Source of the DNA: Cobetia crustatorum
Lineage (GTDB): Bacteria > Pseudomonadota > Gammaproteobacteria > Pseudomonadales > Halomonadaceae
Length of the DNA: 64,000 nucleotides
NCBI RefSeq assembly: GCF_000591415.1
Contig: NZ_JEMF01000019.1
Coordinates: 62,001-126,000, forward strand
Direction: 5' to 3'
The notes beneath the pieces were generated by a model. It worked only from the letters and a program-made list of their open reading frames with translations. It was not told where the DNA came from and ran no database searches. Below, piece after piece: positions 1 through 12,923 of the stretch. The translations under genes were made by a program, and so were the position numbers. Each line of letters begins with the position of its first letter. Within the stretch, counting starts at the first letter, position 1.

Positions 1-1391
1 GACTGACCGTCCTTACCACACACGCCGACGCCAGTATCCAGCTCTAGATCATTGCCGATCATCGAGACACGCCCCATCGCTTCCGGCCCATTGCCGATCA
101 GGGTCGCGCCCTTGACCGGTGTGGTCACTTTGCCATCTTCGATCAGGTAAGCCTCACTGGCAGAGAATACGAAACGCCCGGAGGTGATATCGACCTGACC
201 GCCACCGAAGCTGACTGCGTAGAGGCCACGCTTGACGCTCTTGATGATTTCCTGCGGATCGCGATCGCCACCCAACATGTAGGTATTGGTCATGCGCGGC
301 ATCGGCAGGTGAGCAAAGGACTCGCGGCGAGCATTACCCGTCGGTGCCATGCCCATCAGGCGTGCATTGAGCTTGTCCTGCATGTAACCGGTCAGGATGC
401 CGTCCTCGATCAGCGGCGTGTACTGGCCCGGCGTGCCTTCATCATCGACGGACAATGAGCCACGACGATCTGCCAGCGTCGCATCATCGACCACGGTGAC
501 GCCGCGTGCGGCAACCTGCTCGCCCATGCGACCGGAGAACGCTGAGCTACCCTTGCGGTTGAAGTCGCCTTCCAGGCCATGGCCGACGGCTTCATGCAGC
601 AGTACGCCTGGCCAGCCGTTACCCAGCACGACAGGCATCTGGCCAGCAGGCGCATCGACAGCCTCCAGATTGACCAATGCCTGGCGCACCGCCTCACGGG
701 CATAACGCTCGGCAACATTCTCATCACGCAGACGCGTCAACGGGAAGCGACCACCGCCACCGGCACTGCCCCGCTCACGACGACCATTACGCACTGCGAT
801 CACACTGATGTTGAAGCGTACTAGCGGGCGTAAGTCAGCAGCCAGAGTGCCATCGCTGGCACGTACCATGATCACTTCATAGAGCGCCGACAACGAGGCC
901 GAAACCTGGCTGATGGATGGATCAAGGCTACGCGCAATACGATCCGCCTCTTTCAGCAGTGCGACCTTTTCTTCAGCGCTCAAGCCACCCAGCGGATCGA
1001 TACCCGCATAGAAGGCCGGTGCTTCAGTGATGATGGAGCGTGCAACGGTGCCGCTGCTGCCACTGCGTGAGATACCTGCTGCCGTGCGACCGGTATCGGC
1101 AAGCGCCGCCGCATCAATTTGATTGGAGTAGGCAAAGCCCGTCTTCTCGCCAGCCAGTGAGCGTACGCCCACACCGCCGTCGATGTTGTAGCTGGCATCC
1201 TTGACGACGCCATCTTCCAGCACCCAGCTCTCCTGCCAGATACGCTGGAAGTAGAGATCGGCATAGTCGGTGCCCGGCCCCATGGCATGGGCCAGACCAG
1301 CATCAAGATCATCCAGGCTAAGCCCGCCCGGGGTCAGCAACAGGGCCGCGGCATCGTCCAGCACACGACCGGAACTCGCAATTTGCGTCAT
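1..1391 (-). CDS. tldD: TldD metalloprotease (C-terminus cut by window edge)
   Basis: Translating the minus strand from the ATG at 1391 gives about 463 residues with no stop before the window edge. The family is about 480 residues long, so only the last few are missing. TldD pairs with TldE/PmbA as a zinc protease that clips unfolded peptides; in other bacteria it matures microcins and degrades CcdA. The zinc motif HEAVGH (HExxxH form) sits at about residues 266-271, followed by GLEGD, as in TldD. Its start overlaps the yhdP stop in an ATGA arrangement, so it is probably translationally coupled as the last gene of maf-rng-yhdP-tldD. TldE is not in the window. Confidence 0.93.
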   Translation of the reverse strand, partial: MTQIASSGRVLDDAAALLLTPGGLSLDDLDAGLAHAMGPGTDYADLYFQRIWQESWVLEDGVVKDASYNIDGGVGVRSLAGEKTGFAYSNQIDAAALADTGRTAAGISRSGSSGTVARSIITEAPAFYAGIDPLGGLSAEEKVALLKEADRIARSLDPSISQVSASLSALYEVIMVRASDGTLAADLRPLVRFNISVIAVRNGRRERGSAGGGGRFPLTRLRDENVAERYAREAVRQALVNLEAVDAPAGQMPVVLGNGWPGVLLHEAVGHGLEGDFNRKGSSAFSGRMGEQVAARGVTVVDDATLADRRGSLSVDDEGTPGQYTPLIEDGILTGYMQDKLNARLMGMAPTGNARRESFAHLPMPRMTNTYMLGGDRDPQEIIKSVKRGLYAVSFGGGQVDITSGRFVFSASEAYLIEDGKVTTPVKGATLIGNGPEAMGRVSMIGNDLELDTGVGVCGKDGQ

Positions 1392-4300
1392 TCGGCACTT
1401 TCCAGAGTAATGTTCGGGTCGCCCCAGGGGCCAGTTACCCGATAGTGAATTTGCGTCACCTTATCGATGAAGCGGCCGAAGATCTTGTCGGCCACAAAGA
1501 GCGCGCCGCCCACGGCGGGCGCACCTGCCAGCACAGCGGCCAACGGTAGATTCTGGCTAACCGGTACTGTGATGGCCATGCGTTGATCAAGGGTACCGCG
1601 AAGCAGGTCAACCTGCCCATTGAGCGTCACGGTGGTAGATGGTGCCTCGATACGCAAGGGGCCATCGTTTTCAAGACGTCCATCATAAAGCGTCGCTGCG
1701 CCACGCACCTTGTCAAAGGCCGTACCCTTATCGGTGACATCCGAGAAGTCTAGCGCCAGGCGACGCAGCAGGTTATCCACATTGACGAGTCCCAGCAGGC
1801 GCGCCGAAGCCGAACCAAGATTCATGAAACGACCATTATCCAACTTGACCTCAAGTCGCCCGCTGGAGCGCGACAACGCAAAGTCCTGCGGCGCGCCCGG
1901 CCAGGCCAGCTTGACCTCGGCACGCGCACGCTCTGCCTCTACTCCTCGTGGCTGCGACAAGCGCACCAGCAGATCACCCACATCGCTGCCATCAGCTGAC
2001 AAACGTGCGCGCGTCAGACTATTAGTGCCTGCATCCTCCCAGGTCACACTGCCCTGCGCCGTGATCTTGCCCAACGTCACGGAGAGCGGTGAAACCGTCA
2101 GATGCTTTTGATCGGACTGCCACTCGGCACTGATCGGACCTAGCTGTTGCTCGCGCCAGATCAGATGTGCCAATCGCAAACTGCCAGCAGGAAGATCCGA
2201 CAGCGCTGTCGGATAAGGCGTTGGCTCAATACCGGTTGCCACAGCCTCGGTAAAATTACTCGGTGCGGCAGCCACTTCTCCTTCATCTGCTGGCCATAAG
2301 GCATCAAGATTGAGAGTGTCGAGATCCAGAATCAGTGGCCGTGCAGCTCCTGGCTGCCAAGCCATCTCACCACTAGCCAGCTGGCCATCAAGTGTTGCAC
2401 CAAGTCCCACCCCTTGCTGCTGTGAGCTTTGACGTGGTGTGGCTTCCAGCGCCATCGGCCCCGTACACTGTGCCTGAATCACCAGGCAGTCCGTGGCGAT
2501 GCGCAGATGATTCAGCGCTCGCAGTGACTCACCGCTCGCGGCACTGTCCTGGGAAGAAGTAGAATCATTCGACAGTGCACCAAACCACGGCTTCCATTGC
2601 ACGGGAGACAACATGGGACTGCGCCAAGCGATATCCCAGCCAGTACGCGCTGGCCATTGTGGCTGGCTTGGCCAGCGCTCCAGCCATAGCTGACCCGTCA
2701 TCGGTACCTGTTGGCCATCATCACGCACATTGCCGCCGCGCCAGCGTGCCCGTGCTCGATTGGCCAGCGTGATATCACCACCACCCTCGGCGAGCCCTAC
2801 GTCAACGGCCAGTGGGACGGCAATGCCACGTGCCTTGCCGAAAGGCTCTGGCAGATTGATGGCAACATCCTTGAGATCACTCGACAGTATCAGACGCGCA
2901 CCACTATCCGGCAGCATCAAGCGCGCCTGATAGTTGAACTCGCCACCCACCGCACGCGGTGTGCTACCGGTATCAAGCGCCTGCTGTGTATTCTGCGAAG
3001 CATCTCCCAATAGCGCCGCCGGTGCGCCTAGCCACTCAAGCGGCGGAGCCAAGGGTGCGCGTCCGGAGAAGGTCACAGCGCCCTTGGTCAACGAATCCGA
3101 CTGACCAATATTGAGCGCAGCCTTTACCGCACCGCCAAACAGCTTACCGGTCAAGGTCCCCGTCAGCTGTTCTTGTTGACCCTCAGGCCTCGCCGGATCA
3201 TGCAGGAAGTTCAGCGGCCCACGGATACTGTCAATGGCGATACCAGACTCGGGGAAAGCGAGAGTTGCCGGAAGGCTCTCACCGACCTTGCCCTTGACCG
3301 CAACGCGACTTTGCTCGGCATCCTCGAGCGGTACGCGTATATCAAGTGCAGCACTCAGTGAGCCGCTGCCCTGCCATTCACGTAGCAGTTCAGAGGTTTC
3401 CTCAAGCGGCGCATGACCCAGGAAATCAAACAGCGCCTGAACACTGCCGGTGATATCACCCGTGATGCCGAGCACATCGTCTCGCATCTCAACCTTGGCC
3501 TGTGTGACTGATAATGCCGCCGCCTTGCCCAACGAGATCATCGGCTGGGAGTGCGCCGCCGTGACACTGCCGTCCAGCTGATCATTATGTAACGCCAGTT
3601 CGCCTTTCAGTCCATTGAGTGCCGGCCAGCCCTCAGCGTAACCAAGCCGGCCACCCTCGATAGCAAGTTCAAGATCCAGCGCTTCGTCAGGGCCGTAGCT
3701 TTCATCTTCCTGGCCAGCGCCGTCCTCATCCCACACCTGACTCAGATGCAAACGTCCATGCGGCACACGACCCGCCACATCACGCGTCAGCCACTCGGTT
3801 AGCGAAGGATCGAGCACCTTCATCGGCAACCATTGCGATAGCGGTATCGTGAGCGCATCAACATCACGCATATCGAGATCAAGCTGGAAGCGATCAGCGT
3901 CATCGGTAGGGATCTGTAGCCCGAAACTACCGGCCACACTGGCGCTATGGCGTTGAATGTGAAGATCACGCCCACTGATACTGCTGCCCACATCATCAAC
4001 CTGCCAGTCCACCACGCCATCCGCCGCCTCCAGCGACCAGCTGTCACCGAAGACTTCGGGAAAGTGGAAACGCATTCCGGGTGCACCTCGGAATGTAACG
4101 CTACCGCCGAGGCTTCCTCCATCACGGCTTGCTGCTGTCACCCATGCTGCCAATGGCCCCACACCCGGCGCACCCTCCCAAGGATCAACCTCGGCATTTT
4201 CAAGCCCCAGTGCCAGCCGCATCGTCATCGGCACATCATGCCCAATGCCGCCCAAGGCAAGCGATAGCCCTGTCGCTGAACCACGCGGTGAGAGCGTATC

Positions 4301-5623
4301 GAGAATATCGCCCAGCTCGCCAAGCGCCAGCACATGGCGCCAACGGGCGACGCGTTCAAGATCAAAGCCGCTGGTGACCAATGACAGACTGCCATCCGAG
4401 AGATCACCAGAGAGCGCTATACGCTCGGGCAGACTGGCGATTGCGGCGCCAATATCCTCGTCGACGTCTTCACTCGCCGTAGCAATACCTTTGAAACCTT
4501 CGCTCTTCTCGCCGGCATTCTTTGTATCAGGCGCTGCCGTGGGGTCATCCAGCTGTTGAGCACCAATCGAGAGCTGATTCAGCCAGGCTTGCCAGCGATC
4601 ACTGCCACCCATGTCACGCAACCACTGGCCACGCGCATGGATGTTCTTGAGCGCCAACTGAGCACCGTCGTGATCAAGCGTCAGGCGGTTAAGATCCAGG
4701 CGCAGACGTGCATCTTCCAAGCGCGCCTTGCGCCAACGCGCCCATAGCGTTGCGTTGCCATCAGCATCACTCAGCATCAAGCTGTCACGCTCGCCCATCA
4801 GCCGCCCGACACTGGCCAACGCACCGGCATCCAGCTCCATCTGCAATTGCGCCGAATAATCGGCTAGTCCCTGCTGCCCTGGTACGACATCCAGCACAAA
4901 GCTGGCACCTGCCTGCAGGGTTTCTCCCACACGCACCTGCCCCTCAAGATGAGTACGGTCATCCTGCCCAGACAGCATCATTTCGGCGGCATTCAGGTTG
5001 AGCGTGTCATTACGACCATGCAGTACCAGTCGTACATCCTCGAGACGCACACGCTGACGCGCAAGCAGCGCCAGCCCTTGCTCTATCTCGTCGAGACTTA
5101 TTTTCCCCTGTGGCTCAAGCGCCTCCGGCGGACGTGGCGGCCCCGGCCACCCCCAGCTGCCATCCTCACGCTGATAGAGATGTAGCACAACGCCAGTGGC
5201 AGTCGCACGATCAAAGACAGGCGCAAGATGGCGCAGGGAGGACAGAACATCGAGACGAGCATCCAGACTGGCAATACTCAGTAACGGTGCAGCATCCATC
5301 TCACTAGGGCGAAAAAGATTGAAGCCAGAGAGCATCACGGCCGGATCGAGATAGTCCATCCGCCCCAAGATAGAAGAAAAGCCGACGTTGGCGTTGGTCT
5401 GCGCGGCAATGAATTCGCTGACCGAGTCTTCACGGGCATCCAGCGTCGTTAGCCACCAGCGCATACCGCCAATCACCACCGCCAACAGCGTAAGCAATAT
5501 GGCAATCGCCATCAGCAATGCACTCCATCCGCGCCGTTTACGCGAAGGAGACATCTTGGGGGGAGATGATGAAAGCTCGTCAGCGCCTTGCGGTGCTACC
5601 TCATCGGGGATAGGACGGGTCAC
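1388..5623 (-). CDS. yhdP: YhdP family AsmA-like envelope protein
   Basis: A very large protein (about 1411 residues) with a basic N-terminus, one transmembrane helix at about residues 34-57 and a long periplasmic part. The C-terminal ~200 residues look like the AsmA_2/DUF3971-type end of YhdP. YhdP, TamB and YdbH are bridge-like proteins thought to move phospholipid between inner and outer membranes. The open frame reaches a TTG at 5629, but a GGAG lies only 2 bases before it and 8 bases before the GTG at 5623, so I prefer GTG 5623. It lies between rng and tldD, as in E. coli. Confidence 0.9.
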   Translation of the reverse strand: MTRPIPDEVAPQGADELSSSPPKMSPSRKRRGWSALLMAIAILLTLLAVVIGGMRWWLTTLDAREDSVSEFIAAQTNANVGFSSILGRMDYLDPAVMLSGFNLFRPSEMDAAPLLSIASLDARLDVLSSLRHLAPVFDRATATGVVLHLYQREDGSWGWPGPPRPPEALEPQGKISLDEIEQGLALLARQRVRLEDVRLVLHGRNDTLNLNAAEMMLSGQDDRTHLEGQVRVGETLQAGASFVLDVVPGQQGLADYSAQLQMELDAGALASVGRLMGERDSLMLSDADGNATLWARWRKARLEDARLRLDLNRLTLDHDGAQLALKNIHARGQWLRDMGGSDRWQAWLNQLSIGAQQLDDPTAAPDTKNAGEKSEGFKGIATASEDVDEDIGAAIASLPERIALSGDLSDGSLSLVTSGFDLERVARWRHVLALGELGDILDTLSPRGSATGLSLALGGIGHDVPMTMRLALGLENAEVDPWEGAPGVGPLAAWVTAASRDGGSLGGSVTFRGAPGMRFHFPEVFGDSWSLEAADGVVDWQVDDVGSSISGRDLHIQRHSASVAGSFGLQIPTDDADRFQLDLDMRDVDALTIPLSQWLPMKVLDPSLTEWLTRDVAGRVPHGRLHLSQVWDEDGAGQEDESYGPDEALDLELAIEGGRLGYAEGWPALNGLKGELALHNDQLDGSVTAAHSQPMISLGKAAALSVTQAKVEMRDDVLGITGDITGSVQALFDFLGHAPLEETSELLREWQGSGSLSAALDIRVPLEDAEQSRVAVKGKVGESLPATLAFPESGIAIDSIRGPLNFLHDPARPEGQQEQLTGTLTGKLFGGAVKAALNIGQSDSLTKGAVTFSGRAPLAPPLEWLGAPAALLGDASQNTQQALDTGSTPRAVGGEFNYQARLMLPDSGARLILSSDLKDVAINLPEPFGKARGIAVPLAVDVGLAEGGGDITLANRARARWRGGNVRDDGQQVPMTGQLWLERWPSQPQWPARTGWDIAWRSPMLSPVQWKPWFGALSNDSTSSQDSAASGESLRALNHLRIATDCLVIQAQCTGPMALEATPRQSSQQQGVGLGATLDGQLASGEMAWQPGAARPLILDLDTLNLDALWPADEGEVAAAPSNFTEAVATGIEPTPYPTALSDLPAGSLRLAHLIWREQQLGPISAEWQSDQKHLTVSPLSVTLGKITAQGSVTWEDAGTNSLTRARLSADGSDVGDLLVRLSQPRGVEAERARAEVKLAWPGAPQDFALSRSSGRLEVKLDNGRFMNLGSASARLLGLVNVDNLLRRLALDFSDVTDKGTAFDKVRGAATLYDGRLENDGPLRIEAPSTTVTLNGQVDLLRGTLDQRMAITVPVSQNLPLAAVLAGAPAVGGALFVADKIFGRFIDKVTQIHYRVTGPWGDPNITLESAE

Positions 5624-5775
5624 TTGCAAATCTCCGAACAGACCAGGATGAACAATGCCCTTACCTTAACCAGCGTGTGCTGCCACACGCCTGATAGCAC
5701 ACTGCTCTGGCACTGCAACCTCCAGGGCCAGAGCATCGAGCATTTCAGTGTCGAGTCGTAGATACCGACACTCCA

Positions 5776-7239
5776 TCACATGAGAACAATGTCATATTGC
5801 TCTTGAGTGTAATGCGTTTCGACCTGAAAACGGATGGTCTTGCCGATAAAGCTTTCGAGATCTGCCACCGAGGCAGAATCTTCATCCAACAGGCGATCCA
5901 CGACATTCTGGGACGCCAGCACCATGTAGGTATCCGGACTATAGGCACGCTCTTCACGCATGATCTCGCGGAAGATTTCGTAGCAGATCGTTTCCGGCGT
6001 TTTAAGCGTGCCGCGGCCCTGGCAGGTCGGGCAGGCTTCACACAGGACTTGCTCAAGACTCTCACGGGTGCGCTTGCGCGTCAGCTGTACCAAGCCAAGT
6101 TCGGTGACGCCGGTCATCTTGTTCTTGGCATGATCACGCTCCAGCGACTTCTCGAGCACGCGCAGTACCTGGCGCTGATGCTCGGTCTCTTCCATGTCGA
6201 TAAAGTCGATGATGATGATGCCACCAAGATTACGCAGTCGAAGCTGGCGGGCGATGGCGGTTGCGGCTTCGAGGTTGGTCTTGAAGATGGTCTCTTCAAG
6301 ATTGCGATGCCCGACAAAGCCGCCCGTGTTGACGTCGATGGTCGTCATCGCTTCTGTCTGGTCGATGACGAGGTAGCCACCACTCTTTAGCTGGACCTTG
6401 CGCCCCATCGCCTTGTGGAGTTCATCCTCGACGCTGAACAGATCGAAGATCGGCCGCTCACCGGGGTAGTACTCGATGCGGCTTTCCATGTCCGGCATGA
6501 ACTCGCTGGCGAACTCCTTCAGGCGCAGAAAGTTCTCACGAGAGTCAATGCGGACACGCTCGATCTCGTCACGCATGACGTCGCGCAGGGTGCGCATGAA
6601 TAGCGGCAAATCATCGTAGATCGCGCTCGGCACCGCGGCCGTCAGGCGACGCTCACTGACCTTGCGCCATAGCCGCAACAGGAAGTGCATGTCCTGTTTG
6701 AGCTCTGCCTCGCTGATACCTTCCGCAGCGGTGCGCAGAATAAAACCGCCTGGCGCCTCAGGATCAAGTGCCATCAGGCAGCGCTCAGTCATCTCCTTGA
6801 GACGATCACGCTCGGCATCGCTTTCAATCCGCTGAGATACCCCGGTGTGTGGAGAGTCCGGCATATAAACCAGATAGCGTGACGGCACTGACAAATGTGT
6901 TGTCAGCCGAGCGCCCTTGGTGCCAATAGGGTCCTTGGTGACCTGAACCACCAGCGACTGCCCTTCACTCAGCAAGTCACGAATCGAACGCTGCTCATCA
7001 TGCGGCGTATGTGCTGGCATCACCTCTTGAGCATGGATAAAGGCCGCACGTTCGAGACCAATATCGACAAAAGCAGCCTGCATGCCCGGTAGCACTCGTA
7101 CGACCTTGCCGCGGTAGATGTTACCGACAATGCCGCGTCGCCCGCTGCGTTCAATGAACGCTTCCTGCAGGACACCATTTTCGACGACCGCTACGCGGGT
7201 CTCCATCGGTGTCAGGTTGATCAATACCTCGCCGCTCAT
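5776..7239 (-). CDS. rng: Ribonuclease G
   Basis: 487 residues, the usual RNase G length, without the long RNase E scaffold tail. An S1 RNA-binding domain lies at about residues 37-120. The catalytic acids match RNase E/G: D302 in IDVN and D345 in IIIIDFIDME. The zinc-link motif CPTC is at 403-406. The enzyme matures the 16S rRNA 5' end and cuts mRNA in the cytoplasm. ATG 7239 has AAGGA 8 bases upstream. It sits between maf and yhdP; the 152-base gap to yhdP shows no strong hairpin. Confidence 0.96.
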   Translation of the reverse strand: MSGEVLINLTPMETRVAVVENGVLQEAFIERSGRRGIVGNIYRGKVVRVLPGMQAAFVDIGLERAAFIHAQEVMPAHTPHDEQRSIRDLLSEGQSLVVQVTKDPIGTKGARLTTHLSVPSRYLVYMPDSPHTGVSQRIESDAERDRLKEMTERCLMALDPEAPGGFILRTAAEGISEAELKQDMHFLLRLWRKVSERRLTAAVPSAIYDDLPLFMRTLRDVMRDEIERVRIDSRENFLRLKEFASEFMPDMESRIEYYPGERPIFDLFSVEDELHKAMGRKVQLKSGGYLVIDQTEAMTTIDVNTGGFVGHRNLEETIFKTNLEAATAIARQLRLRNLGGIIIIDFIDMEETEHQRQVLRVLEKSLERDHAKNKMTGVTELGLVQLTRKRTRESLEQVLCEACPTCQGRGTLKTPETICYEIFREIMREERAYSPDTYMVLASQNVVDRLLDEDSASVADLESFIGKTIRFQVETHYTQEQYDIVLM

Positions 7240-7369
7240 AGCGCAAGTCCTTGTAAAGTCGTTGCTTGCGATTATGACATAGCAAGGTAGGCCTCGGCTG
7301 TGATCTATCGACTAAGGATTTTCTTCAGCGCGTATTTTCTGTCAACAGACTTTGGAACGACAGCATGCA

Positions 7370-8074
7370 TCAGCCTTCCCAGCAGCCTATGTCTTGCGCC
7401 ATCAGCATCCGCGAAGCCTCATATAGCGGCAACCCGACCACCGCGCTGTAACTGCCCTCCAGGTGACTGACGAACACGGCGCCCAGCCCCTGGATGGCAT
7501 AGCCACCAGCCTTGTCGGCTGGTTCGCCAGTCGCCCAATAGCGTTTCGCTTCATCTGAAGTGATATGACGAAAAGTGACGCGGCTCTCGACCAGTTCAGC
7601 ATCGCAGTGCGTGACGTCCTGCCCTCCAACGGTGCCACGACAGAGTGCGATGCCGCTCAATACCTGGTGACTGCGCCCTGACAGACTCAACAGCATCTCG
7701 CATGCATCGGCTTCATCACGCGGCTTGCCCAGAATCCTGCCCTCAAGCGCCAATGCCGTATCGGCACCCAATACCACTACGCCAGCACTGGATCGTACAT
7801 GACCCTCCCACCTATCCGCCTGGGCACGGTAGCCGGTCTGTGCCTTCTCGCGCGCCATACGCAGCACGTAATGCTCTGGTGACTCACCCACCCGTGGAGA
7901 CTCATCGATGTCCGCTGGCGCGACCTCGCAGGGCACACCAATACTGGCCAGCAGATCACGGCGGCGTGGCGAACCTGAGGCCAGTATCAATTGCGGCGAT
8001 GAGAGAGTAGCGCCCCCTGCGGCACCAGAACTCAAACCAGAGTCAGAGACAGTGACGGAAATATCATGTGTCAT
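7370..8074 (-). CDS. maf: Maf family nucleotide pyrophosphatase
   Basis: 234 residues. The family signature LASGSPRR is at residues 31-38, followed by the conserved ESP, REKA and D-T-A-L segments. Maf proteins hydrolyse non-canonical or dTTP/UTP-type nucleotides to monophosphates; the mreBCD-rng neighbour makes this the YhdE (dTTP/UTP) branch. Family members usually begin right at the signature, so about 27 Ser/Gly-rich residues here are extra. The start is supported by GAGGT 4 bases before ATG 8074. It begins a block separated from mreD by a terminator. Confidence 0.92.
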   Translation of the reverse strand: MTHDISVTVSDSGLSSGAAGGATLSSPQLILASGSPRRRDLLASIGVPCEVAPADIDESPRVGESPEHYVLRMAREKAQTGYRAQADRWEGHVRSSAGVVVLGADTALALEGRILGKPRDEADACEMLLSLSGRSHQVLSGIALCRGTVGGQDVTHCDAELVESRVTFRHITSDEAKRYWATGEPADKAGGYAIQGLGAVFVSHLEGSYSAVVGLPLYEASRMLMAQDIGCWEG

Positions 8075-8154
8075 GAATACCTCACGGATAGAGTGAATAG
8101 GGAAAATCGTGAGACAGCTTGCACGAGGTACTTAAATTGAACGTGACAGACAGC

Positions 8155-8179
8155 AAAAAGCCGCCCGTGGGCGGCTTTT
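8155..8179 (-). terminator. Intrinsic terminator after mreD
   Basis: A GC stem AAGCCGCCC / GGGCGGCTT with a two-base loop is followed on the minus strand by a run of T. It lies 28 bases beyond the mreD stop, so it ends the mreBCD transcript and separates it from maf. Confidence 0.85.
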
Positions 8180-8206
8180 CGTCATACTGAATACATGGCA
8201 GCAACA

Positions 8207-8689
8207 TCAGGCTGTCAGTCGCCGGCGCAGCATCTGCAGCAGCGTATAGAGCCACGGCCACAAAGCCCCACCAATCACGGCCGATAGCAGGAAGGAGAGA
8301 TCCACCGGCCCCGCACCAAAGATACTTCTGAGCCACTGATCCACCAGCTGAGCGATCCCCAGTACCACAATGACCAAGAAGGCCTGCTGCAATAATGAAT
8401 AAGCACGAATCCGCTGATAGAGCAGCACACCCATGAAAGCTGTCAATGACAGTACTAGTGCATTGTGCCCCAATGGTGCGCCCTGCAGGACATCCAGCGC
8501 CAAACCAAAGGCAAAACCATGGACAACACCGACACTCTGTGGCGATACGATGCACCAGTAAACCAGCATCAGACCGAGCCACTGGGGACGCCAGATCAAC
8601 CAGACATCCGGTAATGGCATCACCTGCAGGCACAGTGCAAGTAATAACGATAACCAGCACAGCAGCGTGGTCTGGGGACGAAAGGCCAT
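8207..8689 (-). CDS. mreD: Rod shape-determining protein MreD
   Basis: 160 residues, almost entirely hydrophobic, with about five membrane helices and a basic C-terminus (RRRLTA), typical of MreD. It is an inner-membrane member of the elongasome with MreC, RodA and PBP2. The ATG overlaps the mreC stop as ATGA, so translation is coupled. It is the last gene before the terminator at 8155-8179. Confidence 0.93.
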   Translation of the reverse strand: MAFRPQTTLLCWLSLLLALCLQVMPLPDVWLIWRPQWLGLMLVYWCIVSPQSVGVVHGFAFGLALDVLQGAPLGHNALVLSLTAFMGVLLYQRIRAYSLLQQAFLVIVVLGIAQLVDQWLRSIFGAGPVDLSFLLSAVIGGALWPWLYTLLQMLRRRLTA

Positions 8690-9669
8690 CAGTTATTCTC
8701 CCCAGCGGCGTCGGCAGCCGCCTGTGCTTCCGTAGCGGCTTCAGCGGACGTTGCTTCGGCGTCCTTAGGTGCAGCGATATTATCGCGCGGCAACTCATCG
8801 AGACTGTCGCCGACATAGAGATTAGCTGCGTCGATCTCGGGCGGCATCTGGATCAGGAAATTGCGCGAACGTTCCAACTGGGCAACGGGTTCAGCGCTGA
8901 CACGTGCAAAAGGCTTACCGGGATCGTGATAGACCTCAGTGACACGAGCCACTGGCAGGCCCCGCGGAAAACGCAGCGCAAGGCCAGAAGTCACCAGCAA
9001 GTCACCCACACGAATATCCGCGGTGTCCGGCACATGCAGCACATTCACCTGATCAATCTTGCCACTGCCCTGAGCGATAAAACGCAATCCATTACGATTC
9101 ACTTCTACCGGCACAGCATGACTGGCATCACTGATCATCAGTACACGACTGTTATAAGCAGAGGTGGAAATGACCTGGCCAACCAGCCCATAAGCATCCA
9201 GCACTGGCAGTCCGATCCGCACACCATCCTGCTCACCTCGGTCAACGACCATGCGATGAGAGAACGGATCAGCATCCAGTGTCAGCAGCTGAGAGGTGAT
9301 ATAGGGGACGTCACTGCGCTGCCCGGCATTGAGTAGCTTGCGTAGGCGCGCATTCTCGGTGGACAGACTCGCCATGCGTTGCACACGGCTAGACAGATTA
9401 AGCAGCTGCTCACGCAGTGCCCGATTTTCGTCGGCAAGCTCCTGCTGGTCAGCAAACACCAGCGCGCCCCAGCTGAGGCCTTCGGTTGGCAGACTGACCA
9501 CCCACTGCACAGGGGAAACCAGTGTCGCCATGCTGGCACGCACGTCGACCATCCAGCTGAAGCGATCTTCGGCAAACATCAACGCGAACGACAATACCGC
9601 GCACAACAGCATGCGATAGCCGGGCACGGGGCCACGCGTGAACAGGGGTTTGATAGCACTTCCTCCCAC
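8689..9669 (-). CDS. mreC: Rod shape-determining protein MreC
   Basis: Up to 326 residues: an N-terminal membrane anchor (about residues 20-36), a coiled coil at about 70-110, then the paired beta-barrel MreC domain, and an Ala/Glu-rich tail. MreC links MreB filaments to PBP2 in the periplasm. The longest frame starts at GTG 9669, but nothing like a ribosome site precedes it. Instead GGGAGGA lies inside the first codons, 6 bases before an ATC at 9654, exactly where the E. coli protein begins (MKPIFSRGP versus IKPLFTRGP here). The true start may be that ATC. Confidence 0.94.
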   Translation of the reverse strand: MGGSAIKPLFTRGPVPGYRMLLCAVLSFALMFAEDRFSWMVDVRASMATLVSPVQWVVSLPTEGLSWGALVFADQQELADENRALREQLLNLSSRVQRMASLSTENARLRKLLNAGQRSDVPYITSQLLTLDADPFSHRMVVDRGEQDGVRIGLPVLDAYGLVGQVISTSAYNSRVLMISDASHAVPVEVNRNGLRFIAQGSGKIDQVNVLHVPDTADIRVGDLLVTSGLALRFPRGLPVARVTEVYHDPGKPFARVSAEPVAQLERSRNFLIQMPPEIDAANLYVGDSLDELPRDNIAAPKDAEATSAEAATEAQAAADAAGENN

Positions 9670-9718
9670 GGGCCGGGACCAGCCGTACAGTAAACATCAT
9701 GCCCGGCCCCGGACGAGG

Positions 9719-11023
<1,305 letters not shown>

Positions 11024-11311
11024 ATGGCCCTTGAACATTCAGATGTGCTGCGTGCCGCTCACCTCGCACGCCTGGGTCTTGCCTCGCAGGATGCCGAAGC
11101 CTACGTCGAGGATCTCAATCAGATTCTCGCCATGGTCGACCAGCTGCAACAGGTCAATACTGATGGCATCGCGCCACTGGCGCACCCATTGGAAGCAACC
11201 CAGCGTCTTCGCGCCGACGAAGTCACCGAGTCGAATCAGCGCGAACACTTCCAGCAGGTGGCTCCGGCCACCGAACAGGGGCTATATCTGGTACCCCGCG
11301 TCGTCGAGTAA
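11024..11311 (+). CDS. gatC: Asp/Glu-tRNA amidotransferase subunit C
   Basis: 95 residues, the normal GatC size. The pattern HLARLGL, then [12 protein letters not shown] and PLAHPLE is typical. GatC is the small subunit clamping GatA and GatB, which convert mischarged Glu-tRNA(Gln) or Asp-tRNA(Asn) to the cognate amide. The frame is open further upstream, but the family start and an AGGGAA a few bases before ATG 11024 fix this start. It is first in gatCAB. Confidence 0.95.
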   Translation: MALEHSDVLRAAHLARLGLASQDAEAYVEDLNQILAMVDQLQQVNTDGIAPLAHPLEATQRLRADEVTESNQREHFQQVAPATEQGLYLVPRVVE

Positions 11312-11399
11312 ACATGTTGGGACACCGATTGCTTATCGTCATGTGTCTTACCTCAGCTCAACGTCACGCGGCACGCCTCCCCGTCCGCCCCGGAATTTA

Positions 11400-11429
11400 T
11401 GCTAGTGCTGCCTTGAAGCAGCGCTAGCA
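11400..11429 (+). promoter_or_regulatory. Hairpin between gatC and gatA
   Basis: A 12-base inverted repeat with one G-T wobble (arms 11400-11411 and 11418-11429, loop CTTGAA) lies 15 bases before the gatA ATG. It has no T tract, so it is not an ordinary terminator. It could be a processing or stabilising element, or could modulate gatA translation. Confidence 0.5.
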
Positions 11430-11444
11430 CTGATGGAATCGAAC

Positions 11445-12923
11445 ATGTCATCGTCCATAGCACTCCATGACAAGACGCTCAGCGAGCTGGCGCAAGGCCT
11501 CTCGGTCGGCGAATACACCAGTCGCGAGCTGACGGAAGCCTTCCTGGCGCGTATCGAGCGCCTCGACGGCGAACTCAATAGCTACATCACTGTGTGTCGC
11601 GAAGAGGCACTGCGTGACGCAGATGCCGCAGACGCGCGCCGTGCTGCCGGCAAGGCTGCACCTCTGACCGGCGTGCCGATGGCCATCAAGGACATCTTCT
11701 GCACCGAAGGTGTTCGCACCAGCTGCGGCTCGAAGATGCTCGACAACTTCATCTCGCCCTACGACGCCACGGTGATCGAGAAGCTGCGCGCCGAAGGCGT
11801 GGTGATGCTGGGCAAGACCAACCTTGATGAGTTCGCGATGGGCTCCTCAAACGAAAACAGCTACTACGGCGCCGTCAAGAATCCGTGGGATCTGACCGCC
11901 GTACCTGGCGGTAGCTCCGGTGGCAGTGCCGCCGCCGTTGCTGCGGGTCTCGCACCTGCTGCCCTGGGCACTGACACTGGCGGTTCCATCCGCCAGCCAG
12001 CGGCCTTCTGCGGCATCACGGGCCTCAAGCCGACCTATGGTCGTGTCTCGCGCTACGGCATGATCGCCTATGCCTCCAGCCTCGACCAGGGCGGCCCGAT
12101 GGCCCGTAGCGCAGAAGACTGCGCGCGCCTGATGAATGTGATCGCCGGTGCTGATCCGCGCGACTCCACCAGCGTCGTGCGCAGCGTGCCGAATTACATC
12201 GAAGGCCTGAACTATAACCTCAAGGGCCTGAAGATTGGTCTGCCCAAGGAATATTTCGGAGAAGGCCTGAGCGCGGAAGTCGAATCTTCCGTACGCGCCG
12301 CGATCAAGGTCTTCGAGGACGCCGGCGCCAGCGTGCAGGAAATTTCCCTGCCGCATACCCACCTGGCCATCCCGACCTATTACGTCATCGCACCGGCCGA
12401 GGCGTCTTCCAATCTGTCGCGTTACGACGGCGTGCGCTTCGGCCATCGCTGCGCTGACCCGAAAGACCTGGAAGATCTCTACAAGCGCACTCGCGAGGAA
12501 GGTTTCGGTGACGAGGTGAAGCGTCGCATTCTGATCGGCACTCACACCCTGTCCGAAGGCTTCTTCGATGCCTACTACATCAAGGCACAGAAGGTGCGTC
12601 GTCTGATTCGCCAGGACTTCCTCGATGCCTTCGACCAGGTCGATGTGCTGATGGGCCCGGCAGCGCCAACACCGGCGTTTGATCTCGGCGCACACAAGGA
12701 CCCGCTGTCCATGTACCTGCAGGACCTCTATACCATCGCCATCAATCTGGCGGGTATTCCGGGCATCAGCGTGCCCGCCGGACTGGCAGGCAGGCGTCCG
12801 GTAGGTCTGCAGATTCTCGGCCCGCACTTCGGCGAGCAAACACTGCTGGGTGTCGCCCACCAGTTCCAGCAACTCACCGACTGGCACCGCCAGCGCCCGG
12901 AATTCGGACAGGAGCACGCCTGA
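11445..12923 (+). CDS. gatA: Asp/Glu-tRNA amidotransferase subunit A
   Basis: The amidase subunit that releases ammonia from glutamine. The Ser-cisSer-Lys triad of the amidase-signature family is visible: K82 in AIKDIF, S157 in PGGSSGGS and S181 in [10 protein letters not shown], counting from ATG 11445. Another in-frame ATG at 11433 lacks a ribosome site, whereas GGAA precedes 11445 by 6 bases; I chose the latter (492 residues). The stop overlaps the gatB ATG by one base. Confidence 0.96.
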   Translation: MSSSIALHDKTLSELAQGLSVGEYTSRELTEAFLARIERLDGELNSYITVCREEALRDADAADARRAAGKAAPLTGVPMAIKDIFCTEGVRTSCGSKMLDNFISPYDATVIEKLRAEGVVMLGKTNLDEFAMGSSNENSYYGAVKNPWDLTAVPGGSSGGSAAAVAAGLAPAALGTDTGGSIRQPAAFCGITGLKPTYGRVSRYGMIAYASSLDQGGPMARSAEDCARLMNVIAGADPRDSTSVVRSVPNYIEGLNYNLKGLKIGLPKEYFGEGLSAEVESSVRAAIKVFEDAGASVQEISLPHTHLAIPTYYVIAPAEASSNLSRYDGVRFGHRCADPKDLEDLYKRTREEGFGDEVKRRILIGTHTLSEGFFDAYYIKAQKVRRLIRQDFLDAFDQVDVLMGPAAPTPAFDLGAHKDPLSMYLQDLYTIAINLAGIPGISVPAGLAGRRPVGLQILGPHFGEQTLLGVAHQFQQLTDWHRQRPEFGQEHA

